Shown: positions 61,947-64,000 of the stretch, piece by piece
How positions within the stretch are numbered: position 1 is the stretch's first letter
How the letters are laid out: each line of letters opens with the position of its first letter
DNA from: Symbiodinium natans
Lineage: Eukaryota; Sar; Dinophyceae; Suessiales; Symbiodiniaceae
DNA: 64,000 bases
NCBI GenBank assembly: GCA_905221605.1
Contig: CAJNDS010001890.1
Coordinates: 811,501 to 875,500 of the forward strand
Reading direction: 5' to 3'
Position numbers and translations under genes: made by a program
The notes under the pieces: generated by a model
The model's input: the letters and a program-made list of their open reading frames with translations, nothing else
Databases searched by the model: none
Told to the model about the DNA's origin: nothing

Positions 61947-62351
61947 TTTGGGGTTTAGGGGCCAATTCAGGGTTGAGAGGGTTTAGGCGGGCTTCAGGTT
62001 GAGGCTTAGGACTCTACAGGGCAGGTGGGGCGGGGGGGGGGGGGGGGGGTAGGGTTTAGGGTTTAGGATTTGGGTGTAGGGTTTAGGGTTTAGCATTTAG
62101 GGTTTAGGGTTTCGGGCTTCGAATTTGTCAGCGTTTAAGGGTTTTAGGGTGGTTGGGGCATGTGGGGGCTGCTGGTGGGGGCTGCAGAGGTTTGGTTGCG
62201 GCACTCTTAAACCCTACACCCTAAACCCCACGCCCTAAACCCTAAAACCTGAACCCCTAACCCTAAACCCTAAACCCTCAACCCGAATTTCCTGAGTCCC
62301 TGAACCCTACATCGAAGCAATCGGCCCTGGCCTTGGCGTGAAGCTTCACAC

Positions 62352-62512
62352 CTAAACCCTAAACCCTAAACCCTAAACCCTAAACCCTAAACCCTAAACC
62401 CTAAACCCTAAACCCTAAACCCCAAACCCTAAACCCTAAACCCTAAACCCTAAACCCTAAACCCTAAACCCTAAACCCTAAACCTAAACCCTGAACCCTG
62501 GGCCCTAAACCC
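62352..62512 (-). repeat. Telomere-like array (CCCTAAA)
   Basis: About 22 units over 160 bp. Confidence 0.95.
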
Positions 62513-63543
62513 AAATCTTTGGTGAGTTCGTGTCGTACGCTCGTCCTGAGCCAAGATAAAACCGATTGTATAGGGTTGCGGATTTAGACCCCTAAACCTC
62601 TGAAACCCTAAACCCTAAACCCTAAACCCTAAACCCTAAACCCTAAACCCTAAACCCTAAACCCTTGAATTACAACCCAAAGACCAAAATCCCGGAAAGT
62701 TGGCGCGCTGCTTTTTTGCCCACGCCTAAAGCAGGGAACCGGCGTCTGCGCTCTCAGGCCAAGTCCTCCTGCAACGAGTTTTGGGGTTTGGGGTTTAGGA
62801 TCTAGGGATTTCGGGTTCAGGTTGTGGTTTAGGGATTTAGGTGTTCAGGGAATTTGCATAAGTTGAGGAATGCGGGTGTGTATGAGGAATAAGAAGGTTT
62901 GCCTACCCTGTCTGACCCTAAACCTTACATTTCTGGACGCTACGTGAACCCCTCAACTTAAACACCTACCAAAGGCCCCGAATTCCCTAAACCCTAAAGC
63001 ATGAACCCCCTAAGCTTGGCCCTAAACCCCTCACCCCTGAACCCCTAAATTCCTAAGCAATGTTTGTACTTTCGACCTTGATCGTGCACTCGAAGAAGAG
63101 AAATGCACGCGTTTAGGGTTTAGGGTTTCGGGTTTAGGGGTGAATCCTTAGGGTCAATCAAGAGTTCGGAGAGAGACGCGCTGCAGGTCAAACAAGCAGC
63201 TCGGAGAGAGGCGCGCTGAAAGGCGCTTGTGAGCAGGCTAAAATGGACCCTTAAACTGCTCTATGGTCCATGTCGATATCTATCTTGCTCAGGATTGAGT
63301 GTAGGATATATACCGCCGTAAAAGGGATATACAGCACACTCCCAATCTTATCTCGGTTCTTGTTGGGCTCTCATTCGGTGGATGCCCTTTTGTTTGGCAG
63401 ACAAAAGTCCTGAAGCCCTTGGCCTGGGGCTTGGGGTATAGGGTTCAGACTTTCACCGCCCAAACCTGAAAACCCCCAAGCCCTAAACCCAGAGTATCGT
63501 AGGTTTTTTTTTGGTGGTTTATGGCAGTTGACATGAAATCCTA

Positions 63544-63667
63544 AACCCTCCCGAAACGCTAAACCCTAAACCCTAAACCCTGAACCCTAAACCCGAAACC
63601 CTAAACCCTAAACCCTACACCCTACACCCTACACCCTACACCCTAAACCCTACACCCTAAACCCTAC
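63544..63667 (-). repeat. Telomere-like array (CCCTAAA with CCCTACA variants)
   Basis: Abuts the donor of the SET-like exon; four consecutive CCCTACA units near 63618-63642. Confidence 0.9.
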
Positions 63668-63757
63668 CAGCCAGGGCCTTCTCCTCATCGCCCCGGGGGT
63701 TGGCGTCTCCTAGACTGAACCCGTAGTCCAGCAGAAACCGCTGGTTCCTGGGCTCAT
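63668..63757 (-). CDS. Exon resembling a SET-domain methyltransferase (Rubisco LSMT-like) segment
   Basis: Acceptor GGTAAG, donor GGCTG|GTAGGG. Reads EPRNQRFLLDYGFSLGDANP then RGDEEKALA. The pattern N-x-x-(L)LL-DYGF...NP is characteristic of the end of the SET domain in LSMT-like protein methyltransferases, where the invariant tyrosine-glycine region is followed by NP(x)D. Only this short piece is visible, so the assignment is tentative. Bracketed by CCCTAAA (left) and TTTAGGG (right). Confidence 0.45.
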
Positions 63758-64000
63758 CTTACCACTTGGGTTTAGGGTTTAGGGTTCAGGGTTTAGGATG
63801 TTGTTTTCAGGGCCCAGTACTGAGGGTGCTAAGGGGTTTAGGATTTTTGTTCGGTTTAGGGTTTAGAGTTTGGGGTTTGGGGTTTGGGGTTTAGGGTTTG
63901 GGGTTTGAGGTTTACGCTACGATGAGCCTCCTTCCTATGCTAACTCTGCTTGCGTGACTTTCAACATGTACAAGTAGGGACCCCCCTTGCTGTACTATCT

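Larger units (their letters stand above)
61562..63667. other. Intronic region with long CCCTAAA arrays
   Basis: Between exons at 61561 and 63668 (minus). Contains several arrays, a G run at 62032-62049 and weak exon candidates at 61752-61796 (minus: EARRRPFEASLGSRKGG) and 63060-63110. Nothing else recognised. Confidence 0.4.

Noticed and set aside
1-64000. The window is a chromosome end or subtelomere
   Set aside because: Arrays occur in both orientations throughout, are short, and lie in introns between phase-compatible exons; no terminal array is present.
1-64000. CRISPR array, tRNA or rRNA genes
   Set aside because: Regular 7-bp repeats are telomere-like, not repeat-spacer units; I recognised no cloverleaf or rRNA segments on reading both strands, although a covariance-model scan was not possible.

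Overview
The window looks like nuclear DNA of a dinoflagellate. The reasons are plant-type telomere-like arrays (TTTAGGG/CCCTAAA) scattered on both strands across almost all 64 kb, very short GC-rich exons split by many introns, 5' splice sites that include GC and GA besides GT, several families of short intron-sized elements with inverted termini (introner-like), and a Ty1/copia element whose LTRs carry a 12-nt match to the 3' end of the dinoflagellate spliced leader. A land-plant or other algal host cannot be excluded from sequence alone. I saw no rRNA, tRNA or CRISPR array.

Most host genes I could read lie on the minus strand. The best is an 11-exon gene (35272 down to 31991) whose exons join without a frame break into a 345-residue protein with an N-terminal hydrophobic segment; it resembles an algal glycosyltransferase-like family. 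Downstream is a partly resolved gene (31511-29942), then a long chain of at least 15 phase-compatible exons (21658-14661) of unknown function and further exons down to a clear stop-bearing terminal exon at 7650-7736. More minus-strand exons lie at 35.4-37.5 kb, 44.3 kb, 49.2-50.6 kb and 60.8-63.8 kb, the last including a SET-protein-like piece. The first 7.5 kb holds coding-like islands whose strand I cannot settle.

The introns explain the apparent repeat chaos. Exons are commonly flanked by CCCTAAA on the left and TTTAGGG on the right, so the two ends of an intron carry complementary arrays. Other introns coincide closely with one copy of a repeat family having 15-30 bp inverted termini (families A-H below), which is what introners look like.

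From 38.7 to 44.1 kb is a 5.4-kb imperfect palindrome with a roughly 340-bp GC-rich centre. From 50642 to 60559 is a complete, apparently young Ty1/copia retrotransposon (near-identical LTRs, 5-bp target duplication, primer site, polypurine tract) with one uninterrupted 3073-residue gag-pol. It was inserted into a CCCTAAA array next to a minus-strand exon, in antisense orientation. Besides gag, protease, integrase, reverse transcriptase and RNase H, the polyprotein has a cytosine-methyltransferase-like domain between protease and integrase and a 2-oxoglutarate/Fe(II)-dioxygenase-like domain between integrase and reverse transcriptase. This pairing of a DNA-modification-like writer and an oxygenase in one mobile polyprotein is the most striking system in the window.
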